DNA of 64,000 bases from Flavobacterium profundi. Lineage in GTDB: Bacteria; Bacteroidota; Bacteroidia; Flavobacteriales; Flavobacteriaceae. A program made the translations under genes and the position numbers. The notes beneath the pieces were generated by a model. It worked only from the letters and a program-made list of their open reading frames with translations, was not told where the DNA came from and made no database searches. This document shows, in pieces, positions 24,770 to 33,510 of this stretch. The stretch is taken from the NCBI RefSeq assembly GCF_006491645.1, contig NZ_VDCZ01000002.1, positions 1 through 64,000 on the forward strand, in the 5' to 3' direction. The number at the start of each line of letters is the position of its first letter. The first letter of the stretch is position 1.

Positions 24770-25165
24770 TTAGTTACTAGCCAATTTTTCTTTCGTCATG
24801 GTAACTTTGTAAGTTTCTGAAATGCCTTTCGTTGAAAGGGTTGCATCTTCATCAGTTACCACTAATTCATAAGAAACTTTCTTTAGATTATTTTCTACCT
24901 TTAGGATATATTTTCCAGCTGGGAATTGCTCTAAATTATACGTTTTTTTAATTCCTTTTTCTCCTTTTGCATTTTCAACATAAATTTCTTGACCTTCTTG
25001 GTCTAAAATTGTAATAGTTGCTTCTTGTATCGCATTTATAGAAAAAGTAATTTGTTTTCCATTTTTATTCTTTACATACAGTAAAAAATCAAGGTCATTT
25101 GCGTGCACTGCCATAGTAGATAAAACTACTGCGAATACCATAGATAATTTTAAAAGACTTTTCAT
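24770..25165 (-). CDS. secreted hypothetical protein, single beta-sandwich domain
   Basis: 131 residues with a signal peptide (about 1-22, ending VHAN). The remainder is one beta-rich domain of the kind seen in T9SS C-terminal or Fn3-like folds: ATITILDQEGQEIYVENA, NLEQFPAGKYILKVENNLKKVSYELVV. Unlike a sorting domain it is not attached to a larger protein. Function unknown. It is divergent from the AraC regulator. Confidence 0.75.
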   Translation of the reverse strand: MKSLLKLSMVFAVVLSTMAVHANDLDFLLYVKNKNGKQITFSINAIQEATITILDQEGQEIYVENAKGEKGIKKTYNLEQFPAGKYILKVENNLKKVSYELVVTDEDATLSTKGISETYKVTMTKEKLASN

Positions 25166-25278
25166 AATTGTAGTTTTTAAATTAATACTTATTTGTTTGT
25201 CGATGAAGCAAATTTAGAGCGGGTGGTGAGCAATTAACACTACTGTATTTGCAAATTTATATACTATATTACCTTTTT

Positions 25279-25292
25279 CGAAAACGTTTTAG
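25279..25292. promoter_or_regulatory. candidate operator CGAAAACGTTTTAG
   Basis: It contains the perfect palindrome AAAACGTTTT. Together with the related CGAAAACGATTTAG at 25530-25543 it resembles the CG-centred operators of LacI-family regulators. Both copies are followed by GGTTAA. No LacI gene is in the window. Confidence 0.45.
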
Positions 25293-25529
25293 TGATATTA
25301 GGTTAATTTAGTACATGTTAATATTGTGATTTTTTATACTTTTTTTTGTCAGTTTCCCAAAAAAGAACGTTTTTAATTTTGTGGTATTCATTTTTACTGT
25401 TTTTACAACACTATTGAAGTACATCAATGCTAAAAGTAGGAAAAACGCATACGATTCATTTTTTTATAAATTACCAGTATTTTTTTAAAATTTGAAGTCT
25501 ATATTGAAACTATACTATTTTTTCTTTCA

Positions 25530-25543
25530 CGAAAACGATTTAG
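25530..25543. promoter_or_regulatory. candidate operator CGAAAACGATTTAG
   Basis: A near-copy of the 25279 site, 57 bp before the AraC-family gene's ATG, so it may control that gene. Confidence 0.45.
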
Positions 25544-25599
25544 GTTAAAAAATAGAATTTTGTATATAAAACAAATCTTATTCATTATCTTTATTATCT

Positions 25600-26472
25600 A
25601 TGAAAAACGTTACTCCATCTTTCGAAGCGATTGCTCCTTCTTTTGGAAGTTCCTTTACTTATGCGTCTTATACAGAGAAAACCAATAATAAATCTGATAT
25701 TTGGCATTATCATCCGGAAATAGAATTGGTCTATGTGAATGGAGGTTCTGGTAAAAGGCAAATTGGAAGTCACCTTTCGTATTATACAGATGGAGATTTA
25801 ATCTTAATTGGAAGTAATTTACCCCATTGCGGATTTACGAATGAAGAAACAGGTAATACGGTTGAAACGGTTATCCAAATGAAACCTGATTTTTTAGGAG
25901 AAGATTTTTTTGAAATTGTTGAAATGAAAAAGATTAAGAATTTATTGCAACACGCTCGAATAGGAATTGCTTTTGAGAAAGAAACTAAAAATAGAGTGGG
26001 TTCCCAAATTGAATTGATGCAAAAAATGAATCCATTAGATCGATTGTTAAGTTTTTTGAAAATTTTAAATGATTTAGCGCATTCAAAAGATAGTATCTTT
26101 TTAAATGCTGACGGATTTTCAATGGTTACACAAATGCAAGATAATGACAAAATAAATCTCGTATTTAATTATGTGAAAAACCATTATTTTGAGTCTATAG
26201 CCTTAGAACAAGTAGCAGACTTGGTAAGTATGACTGTTCCTTCTTTTTGTCGTTTTTTTAAGAAGATCACCAACAAGACTTTTACTGCTTTTGTGAATGA
26301 ATATCGACTAGTTCATGCCTGTAAATTACTCGCTGAAAAGCCCATAAGTATTACCAAAATTTGTTTTGAAAGTGGTTTTAATAATTTTAGTCACTTTAAC
26401 AAACTTTTTAATGAATATACTGGTAAAAACGCTTCACAATATCGAAACGAATTGAAAAATATATTAAAATAA
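25600..26472 (+). CDS. AraC family transcriptional regulator with cupin sensor domain
   Basis: 290 residues. The N-terminal cupin (about 25-100: IWHYHPEIELVYVNGGSGKRQIG, GDLILIGSNLPHCG) probably binds a small ligand such as a sugar. The C-terminal double helix-turn-helix (about 190-287) includes LEQVADLVSMTVPSFCRFFKKITNKTFTAFV and ISITKICFESGFNNFSHFNKLFNEYTGKNASQYR. It is convergent with a symporter gene across a shared terminator and may control the symporter operon, but this is inference. Confidence 0.93.
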   Translation: MKNVTPSFEAIAPSFGSSFTYASYTEKTNNKSDIWHYHPEIELVYVNGGSGKRQIGSHLSYYTDGDLILIGSNLPHCGFTNEETGNTVETVIQMKPDFLGEDFFEIVEMKKIKNLLQHARIGIAFEKETKNRVGSQIELMQKMNPLDRLLSFLKILNDLAHSKDSIFLNADGFSMVTQMQDNDKINLVFNYVKNHYFESIALEQVADLVSMTVPSFCRFFKKITNKTFTAFVNEYRLVHACKLLAEKPISITKICFESGFNNFSHFNKLFNEYTGKNASQYRNELKNILK

Positions 26473-26499
26473 AAAAGAGCTTTATGCCAGCTCTTTTTT
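26471..26499. terminator. bidirectional intrinsic terminator
   Basis: Stem AAAAAAGAGCT (26471-26481) with AGCTCTTTTTT (26489-26499), loop 7 nt. It overlaps the ends of the AraC gene and the convergent symporter gene. Confidence 0.88.
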
Positions 26500-28215
26500 A
26501 TAGGGTGTTTGATTTTGTTTATCAGAAAATAATTGAGCAATGTAGGAGAGCACTAGCGTTAAAACAACTCCAATAAAATTCAGCCACAAATAACTTAATT
26601 TATCATCTTCGGGTTGAATATGAATGTAAAAATAATAAATAATAAAGATGATGGTTTGACTTAAACAGGCACCAATAAAAATGGCATTACCTTTAATATA
26701 TTTGATATAGAAACCTACTAAAAAGATTCCTAAAACGGTTCCGTAAAAAATAGAACCTATTATATTTACCAATTGAATTAAATTTTCAAATAGCGAACTA
26801 ATACAGGCAAAACCAATAGCAACTACACCCCAAAATAACGTAAAATATTGAGTTGCAGTTACATAATGTTTGTCACTTTTATCTGCTACATTTCTCTTAT
26901 AAATATCAATTGCTGTAGTTGCTGCTAATGAATTCAAACCGGAAGCACTAGAGGACATTGCAGCACTAAAAATAACCGCTAATAACAATCCTAATAAACC
27001 TTTGGGTAAATAATGCAAAATAAAATAAAGAAAAACATAATCTTTATCATTGGTTTCAGAACCAGAATCAACTTTTTTGATAATTTCTTTTGCATCTTCT
27101 CTTAGTTCTTTTTCTTTTAAGGAAAGTGCTACCATTTGTTTTCTTAAAGCTGGATTATCATAATCATTATGTTGTAATTGTTCTACATAAATTTTATTAA
27201 CAACTTTCTTTTCTTCGTTTACAACGTGAAGTTTATCTTCAATTTTTTCATAATCAGATTTATAGGTTGAAGCTTTTACTTTAGTAACATTGTTGGGATT
27301 AAAATGCAAAGGAGCATCATTAAATTGGAAAAAAACGAAAACAAGTACACCAGTCAATAAAATAAAAAATTGCATGGGTACTTTTAAAACACCATTCATA
27401 ATTAGTCCCATTTGACTTTCTTTTACCGATTTTCCAGTTAAATAACGGCCTACTTGAGATTGATCTGTACCAAAGTAAGATAGCATTAAGAAAAAACCAC
27501 CTGTAATACCACTCCAAAAAGTATATCTTGTTTTGGGATTGTATGAAAAATCGAGAATATCCATTTTTCCATTCGCACCAGCCACATGGAGAATATTTCC
27601 AAAATCAATTTCTTCAGGCAAATAATTTAAGATGAGAAAAAAAGTAATAAACATCCCAGAAATAATGACAAACATTTGTTGTTTTTGGGTGATATTTACT
27701 GCTTTTGTTCCACCAGTAACGGTATAAATGATAACTAAAACACCAATAATAATATTTAAAAAGGTTAAATTCCAACCTAATAAAGCAGATAGAATAATAG
27801 AAGGAGCATAAATGGTGATACCCGTTCCTAAACCTCTTTGAATTAAAAACAAAACTGCAGCTAGTGTACGCGTTCTGATATCAAAACGTTGTTCTAAATA
27901 TTCATAGGCAGTGTACACTTTCAATTTATGATAAATAGGTATAAAAGTGTAAGCAATTACAATCATTGCTAAAGGAAGTCCGAAATAAAACTGAACAAAT
28001 CCCATTCCATCATGATAGGCTTGACCTGGTGTGGATAAAAATGTAATAGCACTGGCTTGTGTAGCCATTACCGATAAACCAACCGTAAACCAAGGGGTTT
28101 CGTTATTGTCTAATAGGTAATCTTTTACATTTGCACTTCCTTTGGTTTTTAAAGCGCCATAAACTACAATAAACAATAAAGTACAAGAAAGTACAATCCA
28201 ATCTAAATATTCCAT
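26482..28215 (-). CDS. sodium:solute symporter family protein (SSS)
   Basis: A 577-aa transporter with about 13 hydrophobic helices. SSS motifs include WFTVGLSVMATQASAITFLSTPGQAYHDGMGFVQFYFGLPLAM, TGGTKAVNITQKQQM and AAMSSSASGLNSLAATTAIDIYK, the last holding the Na2-site serines. A hydrophilic insert of about 80 residues lies near 300-385. Substrate (sugar, sialate or amino acid derivative) cannot be read. It follows a 34-aa membrane protein by 1 bp and a PIG-L gene, which suggests uptake of an acylated sugar or similar. Confidence 0.92.
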   Translation of the reverse strand: MEYLDWIVLSCTLLFIVVYGALKTKGSANVKDYLLDNNETPWFTVGLSVMATQASAITFLSTPGQAYHDGMGFVQFYFGLPLAMIVIAYTFIPIYHKLKVYTAYEYLEQRFDIRTRTLAAVLFLIQRGLGTGITIYAPSIILSALLGWNLTFLNIIIGVLVIIYTVTGGTKAVNITQKQQMFVIISGMFITFFLILNYLPEEIDFGNILHVAGANGKMDILDFSYNPKTRYTFWSGITGGFFLMLSYFGTDQSQVGRYLTGKSVKESQMGLIMNGVLKVPMQFFILLTGVLVFVFFQFNDAPLHFNPNNVTKVKASTYKSDYEKIEDKLHVVNEEKKVVNKIYVEQLQHNDYDNPALRKQMVALSLKEKELREDAKEIIKKVDSGSETNDKDYVFLYFILHYLPKGLLGLLLAVIFSAAMSSSASGLNSLAATTAIDIYKRNVADKSDKHYVTATQYFTLFWGVVAIGFACISSLFENLIQLVNIIGSIFYGTVLGIFLVGFYIKYIKGNAIFIGACLSQTIIFIIYYFYIHIQPEDDKLSYLWLNFIGVVLTLVLSYIAQLFSDKQNQTPYKKELA

Positions 28216-28216
28216 A

Positions 28217-28321
28217 TTATGCGTAGATTTCCATTATTAAAACGAAAATTAAAATATATATCGCATTTAAAATGAGCACATAATTATAACTTCTTTTCCA
28301 TTCGTTTTTTTCTCTTTCCAT
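28217..28321 (-). CDS. 34-aa single-helix membrane protein, likely symporter partner
   Basis: A small ORF starting MEREKNEWKRSYNY, with one hydrophobic helix (VLILNAIYILIFVLIM) and ending EIYA. It lies exactly between the PIG-L gene (6 bp) and the symporter ATG (1 bp), which argues strongly for translation within the operon. Positively charged N-terminus and size resemble the short accessory proteins encoded beside SSS transporters. Confidence 0.75.
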   Translation of the reverse strand: MEREKNEWKRSYNYVLILNAIYILIFVLIMEIYA

Positions 28322-28327
28322 ACTGTT

Positions 28328-30772
28328 TTATTTATCTAATGAGATTAGGTTAGCCAAAAGACGATAGGCACCAGAAACTCCTTCTGGAAGCTCTCTAAAG
28401 AAACTTAAACCTGTATAAATATAATTTCCTTTTCCATATTTTGCAACTAAAAGAGCACCTTGTTTTTGTTCTTCACCATCATCAGCTGCAGAAAGTATAG
28501 GTGTAAAAGCTTTGTCCCATTTGTCAGGATAGTATAAACCTTGTTCTTGTACCCAATTTTCAAAATCTTTAGCGGTTATTTTATTCGGTACATTTAATAT
28601 AGGGTTTTTAGGATCTAGAAAAGTCACAACCGCTTTTTCATTGGTCACACGATCTCTAGAAATAGACAATTCATAAGGTGCTACTTCTTTAGTAAGTAAG
28701 CCACTAGTGGTATTATATTGTACAATTAAATTACCTCCATTTTCCACAAACTTAAACAATTCTTTTTGCTTAAATTTTAAGTCTTCAACGGTATTAAAGG
28801 CTCTAATTCCTAAAATAACAGCATCAAATTTTGCTAATGTAGCGGCTTGTAATTCGGTTGGATTAATATAGGTAATGTTGTAACCAATGTTTTCCAAATA
28901 TTTTCCTACTTCATCACCTGCACCTAAAAGATAACCAATGTTTTTTCCTTTGGTTTCAATATCTAATTTTACCAATTTCCCTTCAGAGGCTTGTAAAATA
29001 GTTTGCTTTGGAATATGGTCATATCGAATCTCAACACATTCGAATTGATGGTTTTCCGTAGCCGTTTTGATGCCTACACTAAAATCAACATTGCTTTCTT
29101 GTTTTGGAGGATACACTTTAAAACGAATAGTTTGTTCTTCATTTTTAGTAGCTATTGCAAACGGAATCTCTTTTGGTTCCACCGTCCAATTTGAAGGAAT
29201 TTGTAACAGAGCGACACCTGAACTATTATTTTTATGTGCTTTTAATTTGACTAAGATGTCTTTCGGATGATTGGTATTAAAAATGGAAACTTTATTTACA
29301 ATTTCTGAAGTTACTTCTGGTAAAACGGTAAAAGGAATATAGGTTTCTCCTTTTTTGCGATCGTTCATTTTATATACCATATTTTTCACAAAATCAATGG
29401 TAATGCCTTCTATTTCAACAGTGAAAACGATTGGAAACTGTAGTTTTTCTTCAGGATAAATACGAATGGTTTTATTGCTAACTTGATACATGCCAACGGT
29501 TGGTTTTTCTTTTAACCAAAATAAGTTGGAATAATCTGTTGTAGTAGGAATTGTGAAATTCTTCTCTTCTAAGATTACTTTTTCATTGTTCGTTAATTCT
29601 TTTTTGTATTCTTTTTTATCTTGATTTAAAAGACGATAGCTAATTAACTTTATGGGTGCACTACTGCGATTAATAGCTTCTATTGTAATTGTAATATTTT
29701 CATTTTTGGTTGCAGTTTCAACTGAAGTAATTGCTTCCAAATACAAACCACTAGCAGCTTCAATTATTTTTAAAATTTGCTTGGTTTTTTCGGTTTTCCA
29801 ATGTGAATCTTCCAGTTTTTGAATTAAAGTATACGCTTTTACCAAGTTTGGAATATGACTGGCAGGATTTTTAAAATTGAAATTTTCTTGAATAGGGAGT
29901 AATATTTTGCCTATGGCTTCACCACCTTTAATACGTTTCCAAGATGTATCAATACCAGCAAAAATGTTATGATTACTTGGTAAATCTCCTTTTAATAATT
30001 CTAAGTATTCGGTTTCATCACCTCTTGTACCGGTTGAACCAAAACCTTGACATTGGTGCTGACTTCTACTTAAAGCTGCAATTTCATGATTGCTTTTCCC
30101 TTTTAAGGGATAATATACATTGGCATTAAAACCTATTAAATTAGATTTATCTGCTTTTTCAAAAGCTTCTTCACTTCCGTAAAACCACCAAGAAGTATTG
30201 AAAAATACTCTTTTAGGTTTTACTTTTAATTGGTCATATGCTTCTAAACTTAACATGGCTGAAGCAGTATGATGCCCGTGAGTAGTACCAGGAGTTCTGT
30301 GGTTGAAACGATTGATAACGATATCAGGTTGAAAGGTTTCCATTACTTGAATTACATCTTCCAAGACTTGTTTTTTATTCCAAATGGAAAACGTTTCATT
30401 CGGTTCTTTAGAATAACCAAAATCATTAGCACGGGTAAAAAATTGATTACCACCATCGATATTTCGTGCGGCTAATAATTCTTGTGTTCGAATGGCACCT
30501 AATTTTTCTCTTAATTCAGGTCCGATAAGATTTTGTCCACCATCGCCACGTGTTAAAGATAAATAGGCAGTTTCGGCATGATAATGATTGGCAAAATAGG
30601 TAATTAAACGGGTGTTTTCATCATCTGGATGTGCAGCAACGTATAGCACTTTTCCTAAGAAATTTAACTTTTCAACTTCTTCAAAAATTTGGTTGGAATT
30701 TAATTTTTTAGGAGCTTGTGCTTGAAGTAATAAAGTAACTAATAAAAGTATAACCGTAATTTTTCGTGTCAT
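28328..30772 (-). CDS. PIG-L family deacetylase, long secreted form
   Basis: 814 residues with a signal peptide (about 1-19, ending LLQAQ). The PIG-L/LmbE zinc domain (about 38-290) contains the AAHPDDENTRL motif, LTRGDGGQN and the HGHHTASA histidines. A middle region of beta sandwiches follows, then a C-terminal flavodoxin/GATase-like domain (about 610-812: YLLGAGDEVGKYLENIGYNITYINP). The enzyme probably removes N-acetyl or similar groups from sugars. First of a three-gene unit with a small membrane protein and a symporter. Confidence 0.9.
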   Translation of the reverse strand: MTRKITVILLLVTLLLQAQAPKKLNSNQIFEEVEKLNFLGKVLYVAAHPDDENTRLITYFANHYHAETAYLSLTRGDGGQNLIGPELREKLGAIRTQELLAARNIDGGNQFFTRANDFGYSKEPNETFSIWNKKQVLEDVIQVMETFQPDIVINRFNHRTPGTTHGHHTASAMLSLEAYDQLKVKPKRVFFNTSWWFYGSEEAFEKADKSNLIGFNANVYYPLKGKSNHEIAALSRSQHQCQGFGSTGTRGDETEYLELLKGDLPSNHNIFAGIDTSWKRIKGGEAIGKILLPIQENFNFKNPASHIPNLVKAYTLIQKLEDSHWKTEKTKQILKIIEAASGLYLEAITSVETATKNENITITIEAINRSSAPIKLISYRLLNQDKKEYKKELTNNEKVILEEKNFTIPTTTDYSNLFWLKEKPTVGMYQVSNKTIRIYPEEKLQFPIVFTVEIEGITIDFVKNMVYKMNDRKKGETYIPFTVLPEVTSEIVNKVSIFNTNHPKDILVKLKAHKNNSSGVALLQIPSNWTVEPKEIPFAIATKNEEQTIRFKVYPPKQESNVDFSVGIKTATENHQFECVEIRYDHIPKQTILQASEGKLVKLDIETKGKNIGYLLGAGDEVGKYLENIGYNITYINPTELQAATLAKFDAVILGIRAFNTVEDLKFKQKELFKFVENGGNLIVQYNTTSGLLTKEVAPYELSISRDRVTNEKAVVTFLDPKNPILNVPNKITAKDFENWVQEQGLYYPDKWDKAFTPILSAADDGEEQKQGALLVAKYGKGNYIYTGLSFFRELPEGVSGAYRLLANLISLDK

Positions 30773-30817
30773 TTTTCTTGTTTTTTTAATTCCAAAAATG
30801 AAATTGAGCCTAAAATT

Positions 30818-30847
30818 AAAAAAGGAAGATTGAAATGCTTCCTTTTT
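30818..30847 (-). terminator. intrinsic terminator of the maf-mscS operon
   Basis: Stem AAAAAGGAAG with CTTCCTTTTT across a 9-nt loop, 21 bp after the MscS stop and read on the minus strand. Confidence 0.8.
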
Positions 30848-30868
30848 AACAATAATTTATAAGATGAT

Positions 30869-31405
30869 TTAGTCGGTAAACTCTCGATCTTCAAAAGTAT
30901 GCTTAATTAATAAAATTCCTTTTTGCATTAATAGGTTGTTTGGATAGGTAATTCTTTCGTCATCGTTATTCTTCAAGACAATATAAAAGGCTTTTATATC
31001 TTCAATTTCACCTTCTAAAGGAAAATCTTTATCCAGTATTTTAATTTTGTCACCAATTTTAAAAGGGTAGGAGAAAAAAAGAATAATTCCGGCCGAAATA
31101 TTACTTAATATGGACCATTGCGCAAAAGAGGCAACTCCAATAACAGCAAAAAGAGACGAAATGAATAAGAAAATTTGCTCTCGTTTAACGCCCCATATAA
31201 TAACAATCGATATGATGGCCAATAATCCAATTAGTATGTTGATGTACTTAATTACAAGATTGGTTCTGTGTTCTAAGGACTCATTTATTTTGGCAAACTT
31301 TCTTACAATTTCTGAGGAAGCAATTCGTAAAATAAAAAAGATACAAATCGTAATGAAAGTTAGTATTTCTTCGTGTAAATAAGGATTGTCAATAAATTTT
31401 AGCAT
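30869..31405 (-). CDS. small mechanosensitive channel (MscS) family protein
   Basis: 178 residues from the ATG at 31405, overlapping the maf gene end by 17 bp. Three to four membrane helices end in the pore helix region AVIGVASFAQWSILSNISAGIILFFSYPFKIGDKIKI, followed by a short beta domain (GEIEDIKAFYIVLKNNDDERITYPNNLLMQKG) which is the MscS beta domain. The C-terminal alpha/beta vestibule domain is missing, as in the minimal Bacteroidota type. An earlier TTG in frame is not needed as a start. Confidence 0.88.
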   Translation of the reverse strand: MLKFIDNPYLHEEILTFITICIFFILRIASSEIVRKFAKINESLEHRTNLVIKYINILIGLLAIISIVIIWGVKREQIFLFISSLFAVIGVASFAQWSILSNISAGIILFFSYPFKIGDKIKILDKDFPLEGEIEDIKAFYIVLKNNDDERITYPNNLLMQKGILLIKHTFEDREFTD

Positions 31406-31979
31406 ATTCCAATAATTTGGTGTAAACTTTTTCAACGGGTAAACCTACTACATTTGTATAAGAACCTTCAATTTTTGTAATTCCGATAATACCAATCCAT
31501 TCCTGAATTCCATAAGAACCTGCTTTGTCAAAAGGCTTATAATTTTCGATATAATAAGTAATTTCAGCTTCAGATAAATTTTTAAAGGTAACTTCTGTCA
31601 CCTCATGAAAAGTTTCTAATTTTTCTTTCGTTTTAAAACAAACCGAAGTAATTACTTGATGTGTTTTTCCTGATAACGATTGTAACATTTGTAAAGCATC
31701 TTCTTCGTTTTTTGGTTTACCCAATGCTTTTTCTTCATGCCAAACAATTGTATCACTGGTAATAAGTAAATCTTTAGGACCTAAACTTTCAAAGGCTGCT
31801 GCTTTTAATTCTGCAAGATAATTTGTAATGGCTTGTGCTTTTAAAGTATCAGGATACACCTCTTCAATTTCTTTCAATTGAGTTTGGAATGGAACATCCA
31901 TATCCTTAAAGAACTGCTGTCTTCTTGGGGAACCTGAAGCTAAAATAATATGATATGGTAGTAATTTATCCTTGTCCAT
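31389..31979 (-). CDS. maf: Maf family nucleoside triphosphate pyrophosphatase
   Basis: 196 residues. The N-terminal SGSPRRQQF is the phosphate-binding motif, and SDTIVWHEEKALGKPKNEEDALQMLQSLSGKTHQV matches the Maf/YhdE core; GSYGIQEWIGIIGITKIEGSYTNVVGLPVE is the conserved C-terminal part. Maf proteins hydrolyse dTTP/UTP or modified nucleotides to limit their incorporation. Overlaps ubiA by 14 bp and mscS by 17 bp, so all are one operon. Confidence 0.94.
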   Translation of the reverse strand: MDKDKLLPYHIILASGSPRRQQFFKDMDVPFQTQLKEIEEVYPDTLKAQAITNYLAELKAAAFESLGPKDLLITSDTIVWHEEKALGKPKNEEDALQMLQSLSGKTHQVITSVCFKTKEKLETFHEVTEVTFKNLSEAEITYYIENYKPFDKAGSYGIQEWIGIIGITKIEGSYTNVVGLPVEKVYTKLLEYAKIY

Positions 31980-32913
31980 TTTGAATAAAATAAGTGATTA
32001 CAGCAATTGAAAGAATACCAAACAATAAAACTATTTTTAAAACGGTACTAATGTGTTTGAATTCTTCTTTTGTTTTTCCACTCCACAATTTTATCATGCA
32101 ATAGAGTAGCGGACCTACTATAAAAAGTAAAGCATATAAAAGTATGTAGCTGTAGTCTAATAAGTTGGTGTTGATATAGTAAAGCAATAATAGAATTGGT
32201 ACAATGATCAGTATACTAACAAGTTTTGCGGTTCTAGATTTTCCTAAAAGAATAGGAATGGTTTGGATTCCTGCTGCGTAATCACCATCTGTATCTTCAA
32301 TGTCTTTTACAATTTCTCTAATAAAATTGATAATAAAAGCAAAGACAGCATAATCAAACAGCACACCAAATGCATTTTTCATTTGTACCAGATTTCCTTC
32401 GTAAGTAGCAGGGAATAAATCAAAAATCCCCAAAATTAGGATACTAAAAGAAAGAATAAATGCGACTACAATATTACTAACAACTACTATTTTTTTCAAA
32501 AAGGTAGAATAAACATAGAGTAAAGCAGCTATAAAAATGAAAACAGTAAAAAGTCCTTTTTTACCAACAGCATTGGATAAATAAAAACCAATACCTACAC
32601 CTATAAGGTTTAATCCTACATAGATATTATACGCTAAGTTTTCTGATACGCTTTTCCCTACGATTCTATCTTGAGGTTTGGTAATTTCATCATTGTCTTG
32701 ATCTAAAATGTTATTAATTACATAACCAGCAGCCGCAATACAAACTGTAGAAAGCACTAATAAGGCAAATTGCAAATGACTTAAAGATAAAAAATTACCA
32801 GTCGGACTTAAATTGGTATAGGTAGCTGCTTTTAAATAGGTATAACGGAAAAGTACTTGCATGAGCGCAAGTAACAATAAGTTTTGGTAACGAATTAATT
32901 TAAGGTATTTCAT
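31966..32913 (-). CDS. UbiA-family prenyltransferase
   Basis: A 315-aa membrane protein with about nine helices. The first Asp-rich motif is NNILDQDNDEITKPQDRIVG and the second is EIVKDIEDTDGDYAAG, both of the Mg-prenyl-diphosphate type. This subgroup is annotated geranylgeranylglycerol-phosphate geranylgeranyltransferase-like in Bacteroidota; the acceptor is not established. The ATG is preceded by a perfect (GTAAAAA)7 repeat. Confidence 0.9.
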   Translation of the reverse strand: MKYLKLIRYQNLLLLALMQVLFRYTYLKAATYTNLSPTGNFLSLSHLQFALLVLSTVCIAAAGYVINNILDQDNDEITKPQDRIVGKSVSENLAYNIYVGLNLIGVGIGFYLSNAVGKKGLFTVFIFIAALLYVYSTFLKKIVVVSNIVVAFILSFSILILGIFDLFPATYEGNLVQMKNAFGVLFDYAVFAFIINFIREIVKDIEDTDGDYAAGIQTIPILLGKSRTAKLVSILIIVPILLLLYYINTNLLDYSYILLYALLFIVGPLLYCMIKLWSGKTKEEFKHISTVLKIVLLFGILSIAVITYFIQNGQG

Positions 32914-32922
32914 TTATTTTAA

Positions 32923-32971
32923 GTAAAAAGTAAAAAGTAAAAAGTAAAAAGTAAAAAGTAAAAAGTAAAAA
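32923..32971. repeat. perfect heptamer microsatellite (GTAAAAA)7
   Basis: Seven identical units lie in the 66-bp gap between the kdsC-like stop and the ubiA start codon, beginning 9 bp before the ATG on the minus strand (read there as TTTTTAC). Copy-number changes would alter the leader length without touching a reading frame. Confidence 0.95.
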
Positions 32972-32979
32972 GTGAAACA

Positions 32980-33510
32980 TTAATCGTATTTAGCATCAAA
33001 ATGTTCCATCCATTTATGCTGTACTTTCATAACTTGTTCAATGACATCTCTAACACACCCTTTTCCACCATCTTTATGAGAAATGTATTTGGATAAAGCT
33101 TTAATTTCAGGTGCTGCATTTTGCGGACAAGTAGGTAAACCCACTAATTTCATTACATGATAATCTGGAATATCATCACCCATATATAATACTTGTTCGG
33201 GTTGAATATTATAAATATCGATAAACTCTTTAAACGTTTCTACTTTATCAGAAACTCCTAAATGAATATCGGTAATGCCTAAATTTCGTAAACGAACGCG
33301 TACACCTTCATTACTTCCTCCAGAAATAATACAAACAGTATATCCATTTTCGACTGCTGCTTTCATGGCATATCCATCACGAATATTCATATTGCGAAGC
33401 ATTTCCCCAGTTTGCGTTACATGTATGGTTCCATCGGTAAGTACACCATCTACATCTAAGATGAATGTGGTTATGTTGTTCATTAATTCTTTATAGCTCT
33501 TTTGCGACAT
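32980..33510 (-). CDS. KdsC-like HAD phosphatase (3-deoxy-manno-octulosonate 8-phosphate phosphatase type)
   Basis: 176 residues of the C0-type (cap-less) HAD family: FILDVDGVLTDGTIHV (motif I), CIISGGSNEGVRVRLRNLGI (motif II), and LYMGDDIPDYHVMKLVGLPTCPQNA (motif IV). Matches KdsC in size and motifs; KdsC works on Kdo-8-phosphate in LPS synthesis. It overlaps the upstream DUF2520 gene by 20 bp. Confidence 0.9.
   Translation of the reverse strand: MSQKSYKELMNNITTFILDVDGVLTDGTIHVTQTGEMLRNMNIRDGYAMKAAVENGYTVCIISGGSNEGVRVRLRNLGITDIHLGVSDKVETFKEFIDIYNIQPEQVLYMGDDIPDYHVMKLVGLPTCPQNAAPEIKALSKYISHKDGGKGCVRDVIEQVMKVQHKWMEHFDAKYD

Larger units (their letters stand above)
25166..25599. other. 434-bp divergent intergenic region
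   Basis: AT-rich, with two related candidate operators at 25279-25292 and 25530-25543. No gene or RNA seen. Confidence 0.7.
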
